From Aquila chrysaetos chrysaetos (Eukaryota > Chordata > Aves > Accipitriformes > Accipitridae): a stretch of DNA of 64,000 nt. Made by a program: the position numbers and the translations under genes. The notes under the pieces are model-generated. The model had not been told where the DNA came from and searched no databases. It saw only the letters and a program-made list of their open reading frames with translations. Where the stretch lies: positions 23,379,363 through 23,443,362 of the forward strand of contig NC_044005.1 in the NCBI RefSeq assembly GCF_900496995.4, given 5' to 3'. Numbering within the stretch: the stretch's first letter is position 1; the number at the start of each line of letters is the position of its first letter. Shown in pieces: positions 24,249 to 34,489 of the stretch.

Positions 24249-27200
24249 GAAAGGCTCCATTTTGCAGAATAAAGGGCACAGTTCTGAACTAATTCCACCA
24301 TGGAACTTGAGGTCAAACATTCCTTCATAATTTCAATAAATGATCATTTGGCTACCTGGGCTTATTCTCCTTTTATCTTTCACAGCTTTCCCACAAACAG
24401 CTCTGAACGTGCCAGTTCTTGGAAGCATGCTGAAATATGACTGGTGACAGTAAACTTAGATTACTCCTCACAGAAATATTCTGCTTGGGAACAGAATTGA
24501 ATTTTGAATTTTGATTATGATCCAAATTGACCAGTGGAAATAATTTTTATATAAACCCACCACTTTTTGGCACACTGTTTTCACAGGTCTTAATTTAAAA
24601 ATAAAACAAAACTGCATTTTATCTCAAGACATTACTTTGAAATAAATAGTCAGAAGTTTTCACTTTGAAAATACAAATACATTATCCAGCGTTTTTTGCA
24701 GCCAAGTTTTAGTAACCGATTCAATGAACCCCTAAGTTTGTAAGTTCCACACATTAATTAAAAATCACAAAACAAACAGTCAAACAATATTTTGAACCTG
24801 AATTTCAAACATGCTTATAGCATTTAAACAACTAAGACCTTCAGATGCTATTAAGAAGGGGAAAAGGAGGAGAGGGAAGATCAACAAAGATATTTTCATC
24901 TTTTTTTTTCAGATATCTCTCATTTTTTAGTTATTTAGAATATATCACTCTTTTTTTCCCATTAGAAAAAATTAAATTAGAATTCACCACCTAACAAATG
25001 TGAACTGACAAGCCAAAATTTTTTTTAAAACACTGAAAAAGTTGCTGAGAAAAAAATAAAAATCAACAAGGGTATAAAAGCTGTTAGTATCTCATTTAAG
25101 TACAGCTAGCAAGTACAGCGAACAAGTATTATTATCAAAGGTAATGTTAGCAAAAAAAGTAATATGTGCTTAAACTTTTTAATAAAGATATATAATACAT
25201 ATTAAAATGACTGTATAAATTTGTAATGCATTATGAAGCATTATATAAATGTTAATTATTATGTCTGCTGTAGCAACATACTCTCTTCTAAAGCTCACTC
25301 TTTCAAATATTTTCTACTTAAAAGAGAAAAATCATGCCAGAAGGTATTTATTGGTTAATATTAAGAAATGGAAAATCATCCCCCCTCACTGGCTATTATG
25401 TATAATTAACTTCAGAGATTATTCAGTTTAAATAGCTTTGTCCTAGGATTTTATGTTTCTTTTGCCCTACTAAACCTGGATCATACACTGAATGTAATTA
25501 AAATATAATATACTTCAAACTGAGACCTAACAACAGGAATTTAGTCACTGACAATGTGGTATGGTGTTATTCCTAACTGATGAGGCATTTTGTTTTAATT
25601 TCAAGCCACCAGTATACAGGTGAAGCATGCTTTATGGGCAGTCCTGGAGAGGGAGAGCTTCTCTCTTTTCCCAGAACAGACATAATGGACATAAATGCCG
25701 TATAAACATTTTCCACATCATCATGTTTCCCAACAGGACCACTTCTGAGTTGAGAAGTTTTGCCTCTTTGTCTTGTTCAATTTTTATGCTAAAATTTCCT
25801 GTAGAAAAATGTTGCCTGCTGTATGCTGTGTACAGTGGGGTCTCTTCTTTCCGGTTCAGATCAAGTGCACCAGTTCCTAGGTCTTTTCACATTATCATGC
25901 CTCAGGATCCCTCTTCTTCCAAATCCTTCCTGAGGAGAGCACTGTAAAGAAAAATAATTCCTCTCTTTTTAGGATATCAAGCCTGTTTTGGTCCTGCTTC
26001 ATTTTTAAATTTTAATTTAATTTAAGTAAATCAATACAATTTATGAAAATGTTTTCAGATGGGACTATCTTGTCTAAGACTAAACAAGACTATGTGTCTT
26101 GTTTACTATTTAACATGTTAGCAGAGATTAACACCAGGTTAATCTCATAGTGATTACCTACCAGCTGATTATGAACGTGGAAGATTGGACTTGATTACCT
26201 GTCCAGTGGACAAGACACTGAGCTTTAATGACACTGTGTTAGGACGTTGCTGTCTTCCTCTTCTGGAGGCCATTGAGGAATGTTCTGACATGTACAAGAA
26301 GACTTCAACAGCTCTCAGACAGATTATCTGTATTTTTCTTCCTGCTTAAGTCATGAGTATCACCAGCTGCTTAAGGCAAAAAGATCATTTACAGCATTAG
26401 GCACCAACGGTGAGATACCAATCTGAATTTTCTTCTCTCAGAGAATGATGATCTAGAAGCTACACAAAGCATGTTGCCCAGCATCTAAATGAAGATATCC
26501 CTCCACAAAGATACCAGAACTACCTGGAGATAGAACATATTTGCAAATGAAAACATGTCTTTCCTGATTAGAATAGCTAGGTAACTATCTAGGATGGATC
26601 TCTGGACTGGTGAAAGTATCTGTGCAGTGATTGCATAAAAAGTGATGACTTAGAAGGCAAGCTTCAAGTACAATGTTTAGATAAACTTTATTAGGGTCTA
26701 GTTCTCAGCTGCTGCTCTTCTCGATCTCCCCTGCCCCCTTTTTTTTTTTAATTTTCCTAAACATGTAAATTGTAAATTGAACAGTTACCAATTTATATTC
26801 ATGCAAGATTATATCTGAGTCTCCTACCACAGCTTCCTAGTACCAGCATATAAAAAAAAATTATACCTGCCAAATCCAAAATCTACATTGTTATGTCCCC
26901 AGGTGAAAGCTGAGGTTAGGAAATTGAAACGTTCACGTAGAAACAAGGCGGAAACACTCATCCTACACAACAGGCAATAAACTGGCTCATGCACAAGACT
27001 TACATTCCACAGCCAGAACTGCTGTGAGTAGTTTGCAAGTCTCTTTACCTGAAACTTTCCTCAGGTGTGCACTGGAGACAGAATCCTTCACACAAATATT
27101 GCTGTTATGTGTAGTCTATTCATACACTTATCATCACTTGCAAATGTCAAATTAGTTTTAAGTATTCTTACCACAATGATTATTTCAGCATCTTCTCACG

Positions 27201-28814
27201 TTTCATGTATGAAATAGCTGTATACTCTTTCATACTAATCATTGACTTTTTAATAACAGTGACTGCTCATTTTTTATATTACCCTTTTTTCACTTTCTAT
27301 TTTTTATTTTCCTGGAATGGTGAATTGCTACATCCTCTAGATTAACAGGAAAATATAGGAAATAAATCTGTAAAATTATAAATAATAAAATCTTTGTAAA
27401 AACAAACCATATTCTGGAAGAATACAATTTGAAAAATACAAGTACTACTGAAGATTCTGAAAGACATGGAATACTAAGGATTTTAGCCACTGTCTGGTAA
27501 GTTCAGTGAATATTTTCCAGTAGTCTCATGCGACCTAAATTAAGCCTGAAGAGAACAAATTATTAAGTTTATTCTGTCACTCAGGATGATTAGTAAGATT
27601 TCTGAATTCTGGGCCTTTCTTACTGCACAAAACTAAAGGAAGGTGCACTGTTAGGGACATGGTAAATGCTTTCCATATTTTATGGGCAAGGCAGAGGATA
27701 GAGTGCCGTTTTTTACCTTTCCCCACTGAAAAGGACTTCTTTTTCCTCTGTAGGTTGATTACAATATCGACTGCCAAAAAACCCAGATTTGGTGGTCCTT
27801 CCATCAGCAGAAACAGTGAGCCAGTCTTGACCTTCAAAGACCCCACACAGTCAAGAGAGTAGAAGACTGGTGAACCACTGGTGAACTATGGACACCTTAG
27901 TTTCTCAGTAGTCCAGCTTTCTTCACAACCCAGTCAGCTGCCTGCTGTCAGTGCAGTACAGTTTTGTGCACTCAGTAGTCAGGAGCTGATGGCCACGGTT
28001 CAAGGGACACCTAGCAGAGGGAGTCCTTTCTCCAAGGACTATTCATGCATTACTGCACAGTACACAAATACTCTTTGATTGGGGGTAAAGATGCAGAATT
28101 CCTCTACCATTAGTCTGCACAGTAATTCTCCTCTTGTCTCTTGCTGGTCATTGAGCCTCAAGTCCCTCACAAAAACCTTTCCCTCGTGCCCTGAAGAGTA
28201 GTGTCCTGCCAGAATATAGCCTGGGAATTAAGGCACTACCATGGAAGTGGAAGTTTAATGTGGATGGGAGCCCTCTAAGAGAAACAACTGAGCCTGGATC
28301 TCTCACATCTTTATCAAAAAAACCCCTGAGCATGAGTCATGCATCACAGTCTAAAAAGGACTAGATTTGCAAACTCAAAGCATGTCACTTCGTATCTGCT
28401 GAATGGGGACAATTTGTTGATATAATCAGGGACTTTTTTTTTTTTTCCTTCTTTGTGCCACTATAATCAATCACACAAGAACAACTCTCTGTGAAATCTT
28501 CTTGTGAACACAAACCTCCCCCGAGTTAGATTTCTCTGGACGGAGAACAGAGAGGCACCCCATTGACCCTCTGTTCCTTGGGACCTCAAACACCCACACT
28601 ACAGTGGAAAGGGAGGCAACCTCCCGCAGGAAAACTTCATCTGTGGTTTCAAGGAAAACAGGAGCTGCACTATATTTTGCCTGGAGCACCATCAGTAAAT
28701 GTGCTTCGAGAATGCTTTCCAGAACAAATCCAGCAGGCTAGAGAGCTGTGAGACAGGGTCTTGAGGTAACTCTACATTAAGAGAGAAGCCAGAATTTTAG
28801 CCTAACCAATAGTG
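23861..28814. other. Unique non-coding stretch with one microsatellite
   Basis: AT-rich DNA. If the 23.7-kb exon is real, this is its upstream intron. It holds the AT/GT/AT microsatellite at 24195-24248. The 106-codon frame at 25627-25947 (+) looks like chance. A good acceptor-like site near 27754 (+) has no supported coding frame after it. The block near 26100-26420 is compositionally balanced and could be conserved, but nothing in it can be named. Confidence 0.5.
24195..24248. repeat. Compound microsatellite (AT)9(GT)13(AT)5
   Basis: Nine AT units at 24195-24212, thirteen GT units at 24213-24238, then five AT units to 24248, without interruption. A pure tract of this length is usually polymorphic. 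The minus-strand frame 24143-24328 reading HTHTHT is only its translation. Confidence 0.95.
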
Positions 28815-29060
28815 CAGCACTTCTGCTCATCTACAAAACAGAATTTAAGCACCTAGGAAAACACCATTTAAAAACTAAGGCACTCTTGGACTTTCAGCAC
28901 CTCTAGAGTTAGATACAGTTGATCAGATTTTAAACTTTGTTGCCTAAATCTAATATAAGTTTCTTGTGAATCCTCTTGCAAATCTGGGTCCAAATCCACA
29001 AGGTTATCCAGGAATTCTGTTGCAGAGCCAGAAACTAAATCCCAAGCTCCTAGAAAACAG
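28815..29060. repeat. Ancient amniote repeat relic (archosaur/turtle type)
   Basis: The series TTTAAGCACCTAGG, TTGCCTAAATCTAA, CAAATCTGGGTCCAAATCC, then TTGCAGAGCCAGAAACTAAATCCCAAG follows a pattern seen in old archosaur repeats, in which TTAGGCACCTAA motifs are followed by CAGAGCCAGGAATAGAACCC. The copy is strongly diverged. Orientation and family cannot be set by eye. Confidence 0.4.
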
Positions 29061-30660
29061 CTATGTAAACACTGGATGTTTTAGTTGGAAAACTGAACAC
29101 ATTTTTTCAGTTTATCCTGATAGTAAAAATAGTTGTTAAAGGGTTTCAGGGATGCAGAAGGGTATGCAGCATGTGTGTTGAGAGAGAGCACTTCTTTTGC
29201 TGACCCAAACATTTCTTTCAACTGAAAACCAATTTTTCAGCCAAAGAAAAGGTTATTTACCATGTTTTATGACTTTAGCTGATTTTAAAATTCAAAACAA
29301 AAATAGCATTTTAAAATGACAAAACATTTTGTTTGAAAATTGTTGGAATGAACTATTTTGACCTTTCTTTTTTTATTTATTTTGTGAAACCATTTTAGAG
29401 CAGGAAGCTATACCCACAAACACTCTTATTTCCTGAAAACTACTTCTCATTAATTTGGTGTTGTCTAAAGAAACTTCACTGCTTTGTGAGTCCAAAGATA
29501 GCTTCTTACCCATTGAACTATTCTTCCTTTCTAATAAGTTGCTGATATTAGAGTTATTCTCCCCCAAAAAAAGTTCAGCTGTACTCCCATCACTAATAAT
29601 GACCTTAAAGGCCTTTTAACTTCTAAATTAAAGAAAAGCTTTTTAAAATGAAAAGAAAATCACTCTTTAATGCATTTGAAATTTTCTCAAGGGAGCCTTA
29701 TATTAATTAAGACGAAAGAGTTCTATTTATTTTTTTTTAAATCAAACCTAATTATAGTATCTGAAAGTACAGCTTCTTTGAACTCTTATTTCGTAGAGGA
29801 AGGGAGGAAGAGATCCTCAGTATTTTTTTCATGTGAAAACAAGTTTTGATCTAATCACATTTGGTTAACGAATTTTAATTGAGTTTGTGCTTCTTATATG
29901 TTCCTAAGAGGTATAAGAGAAAAATATTTGGGTAGCAGGGAACTGGGGAAAAAAAAATCCATAAAGAAATGCCATCCTTACTATGTAATATCCTAAGCTA
30001 AATTATGGAGGGGGAATTACAGTAGCATTTATGAACCTTGAAAGCATAAAATACTGCATTCAAATGAGGACTCTAACATTCCTGTTTTTCTAGGAAACCT
30101 CCTTGATCTGGATATCAAGGGGATAATCTCAAAGGAAAAGGGTTTAGGCTTATCTGAAACTTCTGGCCCTAGTCAGGATTCAAGGGTGATTAGAGGCTTC
30201 TTCTCCTGATACTTCACTGTATTTATAATTGACACTGTGTTATCATGGCTCACAGCTCTCCACACAAAGTGATTTTTCATTGTTATTCCAATGAAAAAGA
30301 GAATTCAAAGGGCAACATCTATCAGGCTGGTTGTGCTTTGGCAGAGGCTATTGCTCATATCTGTAGAACTAGCACTGCACTCGGAGCACTGCTGCAGCAC
30401 CAGGCGGTAGTTGAGGATAAGGTGTTTTGTGATCATCTACCCAGCTAGTTTCCTTATATTCAGGCCTGGAGCAATATCCCTGGTCGGCGCTGATCTCTGC
30501 CTCTGCTAAATATCCCACCTAATGTCTTCCAAGACCCAGTGTGGAAGACCCAGTGTAGTGACACATGCATTGCCCCTATCCCAGGCAGGAATGCTCTCAA
30601 GCAATGCCACCAGGGCAAAGAGCAACTGTGAGAGACTGAAAAAGTTAAGGTCTCAAACAT
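29061..30660. other. Unique AT-rich non-coding stretch
   Basis: No recognised repeat and no exon with paired splice sites. The 67-codon frame 30245-30448 (+) starts with ATG but lacks any family resemblance or flanking promoter. It ends at the left border of the second LTR. Confidence 0.5.
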
Positions 30661-30942
30661 TGTGGTGGGGCTTATTCTGCTTAACTACGAACTCTGCATA
30701 ACAAGGAACTCTGCCTAGCAAGGAACCCCAGGTGAAAAGAAGCCTATCAGCAACAGGAGGGGAGGGCGGGCAGAGGGTGCACAGCTCCCAGTTCTGATAA
30801 TGCCGCTCTGATATGCTGAGCAGGACAGCTCACCATGCAGGGAAGGGGCAGTTACTCCCCAGATGACCCCCAAGCCCAAAGGCTCACAAAGCCCTCATAA
30901 CACCTAATTAGCCTAATGCCCGCCTGAAGGAGGGGCAAGGAT

Positions 30943-30950
30943 GATAAAAG
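30943..30950 (+). promoter_or_regulatory. LTR TATA-like box (GATAAAAG)
   Basis: It sits about 280 bp into the LTR, with transcription expected to begin near 30970. It is the only TATA-like motif placed correctly relative to the downstream AATAAA. Confidence 0.5.
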
Positions 30951-31040
30951 GACACAAACTGAAGCGCCCCAGGTGCACAAGCCCACCAGAACTGGGCCCC
31001 TCCGCTGGCTGAACCAATGCTGGACCCAGGACCAGTGAAA

Positions 31041-31083
31041 TCTTTCTCTTTTCTCTCTCTCTCTCTCTTTCTCTTTTTTTCCC
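31041..31083 (+). repeat. CT-rich simple tract inside the LTR
   Basis: An almost pure pyrimidine run, mainly CT dinucleotides ending in a T run. It lies in the predicted R region and could form triplex or bind polypyrimidine-tract proteins in a transcript. Confidence 0.8.
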
Positions 31084-31338
31084 GTAATCCTTACACCTCA
31101 TGCCTTTAGACATAAACCGTTGACCAAGTCTGGGACTAAGAGTGGAGCCAGCCACCCCATGCTCCTCTCTGAGAAGGAGTCTAGAAAGCAAGGGGGTCTG
31201 CTCTGAACCTCGTGACCCGATGGGAGGGCTCTCCTTATTGTCTTCCCTCAACTGATTCCCAGATAAGCAAGACCTGTAGTATATGTTTGGTGATGTATGG
31301 TTAGCACATGTTACACCATTTACTGACATAGTGTCATG

Positions 31339-31400
31339 CCAATTTTTGTTGTGAGCACACCAATTTTTGTAGTGAGCATGCCAATTCTTGTTGTGAGCAA
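31339..31400 (+). repeat. Three 21-bp tandem repeats next to the LTR poly(A) signal
   Basis: CCAATTTTTGTTGTGAGCACA (31339-31359) is repeated at 31360-31380 and 31381-31400 with one to three changes per copy. The third copy runs straight into AATAAA. The T-rich/GTGAGC units sit where upstream poly(A) enhancer elements would be. Confidence 0.85.
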
Positions 31401-31405
31401 ATAAA
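31400..31405 (+). terminator. LTR polyadenylation signal (AATAAA)
   Basis: A canonical hexamer followed at about 10-25 bp by a GT-rich stretch (GTTTTGTGAGTG), as expected for a working cleavage site. Confidence 0.65.
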
Positions 31406-31509
31406 AATTGAGTTTTGTGAGTGAAAGGACCCCTGGTGTCATTTCACCTTGATCCTGACCTGGGAATCAGCAAACCTGAGTCATCATCCTGAGAAATTGG
31501 GATGTGACA

Positions 31510-32119
31510 GCAATATACAGATCTCTTGGGGAGCGGCCAAGTGTTTATAATAAAGTCTACACTTCTTATCTGTTAACATTGTGGATGAAGGCTATTACTG
31601 AGAGTCCCGTCCCTGCCAAAGACTTCCAGAGGAAGGAGTTCTCTGCTAAAACCTGAAAGGCGTCGAATGAAATAAACTGCTGAGTCTGAAACACGCTGCT
31701 GAAGGAGAGGTGGTCTGGGGCAGAGGGAAGCCTGCACTGGCGAAAATTGGTGGAGTCTTTCAGCACCTATATCTGATTTGTTAAAATGTCACCTCAGCCA
31801 AAGGCAACAGTCTGTGGTCCCAGGGTGACAACAGTTATAGTCCAGACAAGAAGGAAACACGGTCTGCAGAGGTCTTCAGAGGGGCTGTGCCTTCCAACAG
31901 CGACGCTCCTTCTCTGAGCTGCAGATACGAGTTCAACAAGAACCAGAGAGAGACCATCCACTCATGTCACATTGGCAGCTGAATAGCCTTCAGATTACAG
32001 ACTTGAGTTACTAATGAACTTGAAAGTTAATTAACCTATTCCAAGCCTGGAAGAAAATGTTACATTTTGAGTTGTAAAGTCCCCAGATGAATTCTTTCAG
32101 GGACTTTTTCTGCTGTAAG
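31510..32119. other. Non-coding stretch, nothing recognised
   Basis: Slightly GC-richer than the window average near 31590-31930. The 66-codon minus frame 31566-31766 has no recognisable family. No repeat identified. Confidence 0.5.
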
Positions 32120-32255
32120 GGAGCAGTTACTTCACCTTTGCCTGAGTTTACTCATCTGTGTAATGACGTTGATGATACTTAGAAGTATATCCCCCAGCAG
32201 CTTAGCAATGGTCTTTTAAAATGGCACGATGCTGAAAAATGCTAATTATAATCAT
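32120..32255 (+). repeat. MIR-like / CORE-SINE fossil
   Basis: Phrases in order match the 3' part of MIR-type SINEs: CTTTGCCTGAGTTTACTCATCTGTG (compare CTGCCTCAGTTTCCTCATCTGTA), then GATGATACTT, then TTTTAAAATGGCACGATGCTGAAAAATGCTAATTATAAT, which follows the L2-like tail. Confidence 0.55.
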
Positions 32256-34480
32256 CCCCATCACTGTGCCCATCCCAAGTAATTATCACATTGCAGAAAA
32301 AAGTACTTGTATTGGAATAACAGCACAATTTATTTATAAAGGGATTGTTTTCTACGTATGTTTCAGTCTTCTCCAAAAATAAAAATAGAGTGAGCTGAAG
32401 TTATTCCATATTTATCCTGTTTTGAATTTTAATGAACAAGAATGCCATAAGCTCATGAAATTTTTAAAACCAAAAGACGAATTAGATAAATCCACTATAC
32501 AGCCCTTCATGTTCTGGCAAAAGGTATTGTGCAAACTTTTAGGTAAATAATGTTTAATTTAATTTAATTATTTAGCTGTATAGTGCATCCATTTCAGCTC
32601 AAGAAAGATAGTGATTAAAATGCAGAGGCTGGGTATCCTAATATCACTATGCAAATTTTCCACATATTCTGAAGCAATCACATTAAAAACCATATAAACT
32701 ACCATAATTTTGCTGAAGAGCCTGAATTTATTCCAATTTACAGGTGCCAAACATGGTCTTACAACACATATGTAGTTCCTTCTTCTTTAATGCTGTCATA
32801 CTCCTGTCCTAGAGAGGCATGAAACTAAACTAATATTGCAGCTTTTGTAACTTCAGGGGTATTGTTAGCAGATTCAGTTGCTGATGAGAATAAAGCTCCA
32901 GATAAGGGGAGAATTGCACTGCCTGAGCTGTGGGCAGACCCTATGGCTGGAATAGCAGAGAATACAGAAGGTGAGGAGTGCTCTAGTCCATTAAACACAT
33001 CAGGAATGTGAAGGTTAAAACAACCTGATGTGCTTTAAGCTAGCAGAAAATGTGGGTTTACTGGGGGAAGCGTGGCAGGGGCTGGAAGGCCACTGGCACT
33101 GTTCATTGCAGTAAAGACGCCATATCACATCCAAGGAGCACTCGCACCATGGACACGGAGCAGGAGCGCAGGCTGCTGCTTTCATTGCCTCGTGCAAAAC
33201 AGGAAAAGTAAATGGGAGCATTTAGTGTGAAGCTGCTCTGGAAAAGCTCTTCCAGTGAATGGCCTGTAAAATGCCTGAGGTCTAGCACAGGCAGTCTGGA
33301 TTGCTGAGGAAGATGGAAAAACAAGGCTTCCACTATGCCTTCTGTCTTCTGCCTCAGTCCAGCCCTTTGCTTTCATAAGCATAATATCCACTCATTAAAT
33401 CCTAATTAAAATTAAACTCTCTAACTCCATCCTCACCATCCTGACTTTCCAGCTGCCCGGGTTCTCAAGTTGCTTTCAGCCCTTCCCGACTCCTCCCTGC
33501 ATCCTCATGTTCTCCCCAACAAGGTGAGAGACCCTAAAGGCTTTTCTGCTGAAAGCCGTCTCTCTTAAAACACTTCTAATAATTTTCTCATCTTCTCGTA
33601 TTTTTAGATGCCAAGCCAGAAGTTTCACTGCACAAGAAAAGAAAGCAATTTACAGCTTCGTGTAGAAACATAGCCACTTCCAGTTCATTTGTTTTTCATC
33701 TTGATTATCAACACGTTTGTCATCTCTCTGTAATTTATTCATTATCTTTAGTCGAGCAATGTGAAAAGGAGGGGTAGGAGCGAGGAAGGAGGTAAGTGCA
33801 CTTGCAAAATGTGAAACAGATGCTCTAACAATGATTGGAGACAATTAATGTTCTCAGTAAGTATCAACAAGCAAGGTCCATGGATTGCTTCAAATTTTTG
33901 CAGCAAACAGCCTTCTGGAAAATGCAAATACAGAGTCTTTATTTTCCAGGCACGTGAGAGCATGTCTTGTTTGTAATGAGCTGTCCTAAGGAACTTCTCA
34001 TTGCTGCTTGAAACTGCGGCTGTTCTGATCATTGCTGGCCTAAATAATAATGCAGCAATGAAGGGGGAACTGTACGGCTGGTAACAGAACTAACAAACCT
34101 GTCACTGCTCCCTCCTTCTGGTTCAGACTCAGCATGCAAAGCAAAGTATTTAGCACGTGCTTAACCTTGAGTTACTCAAAGTCAATAGCACCTAGGTGTA
34201 TGCATAAAGCAAGCACATACTTTGTGATTGCCGGGGTAGGCGTGCAACTAGCAGAGACCTTTGCTGCACTGGGGTCTTTTGTTCCTTGCCGAGGAATGAT
34301 CCTGATGAGACAGCCCTCAAGGGAAGGCCACTTATCTGGTCTGCCATCCAGCACCAAAAAAAATCAGTATAGCCAAGGAGTTAGCATCAGGCTTCAGTCT
34401 GTATCACTTTGGGGAATGTTGCTGCAAAAGTCAATTACAATAAATAAATATTGTAAGACAGAAAAAAAAAAAAATCAATA
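32256..34480. other. Unique non-coding stretch
   Basis: No repeat family recognised. Small overlapping minus-strand frames at 33015-33391 are alternative frames of a moderately GC-rich patch. The frame at 34134-34481 (+) ends in a poly(A) run and lacks splice signals. Confidence 0.45.
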
Positions 34481-34489
34481 ACGAATAGA

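Larger units (their letters stand above)
30661..31509 (+). mobile_element. Solo LTR of a second, unrelated endogenous retrovirus (class I-like)
   Basis: An 849-bp block clearly unlike its flanks: GC-richer, with promoter and poly(A) signals in LTR order. It starts TGTGGTGGGG and ends GGATGTGACA, giving TG...CA ends with a short imperfect terminal inverted match. A TATA-like GATAAAAG (30943-30950) is followed by a long transcribed leader with a CT-rich tract (31041-31083), three 21-bp tandem repeats (31339-31400), an AATAAA signal (31400-31405), and about 85 bp of U5. The long R region (about 450 bp) recalls gamma- and epsilon-retrovirus-like elements. I could not find a target duplication: the flanks read AACAT and GCAAT. 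Borders are therefore less certain than for the first LTR. No primer-binding site or internal retroviral sequence follows, so it is a solo LTR. The 138-codon minus frame (30913-31329) is antisense within it and not a gene. Confidence 0.7.

Noticed and set aside
27754..27862. Strong plus-strand acceptor (CTTCTTTTTCCTCTGTAG) followed by about 36 open codons
   Set aside because: No donor, no poly(A) signal nearby, and two registers look equally plausible; a single good acceptor is common by chance.
16949..30494. The CpG-bearing 12-mer GTCGGCGCTGAT occurs at 16949-16960 and 30483-30494
   Set aside because: Similarity does not extend beyond the 12-mer, and shared 12-mers are expected by chance in 64 kb.
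30913..31329. 138-codon minus-strand open frame
   Set aside because: Lies antisense within the second LTR and contains an ER-repeat stretch made by the CT tract.
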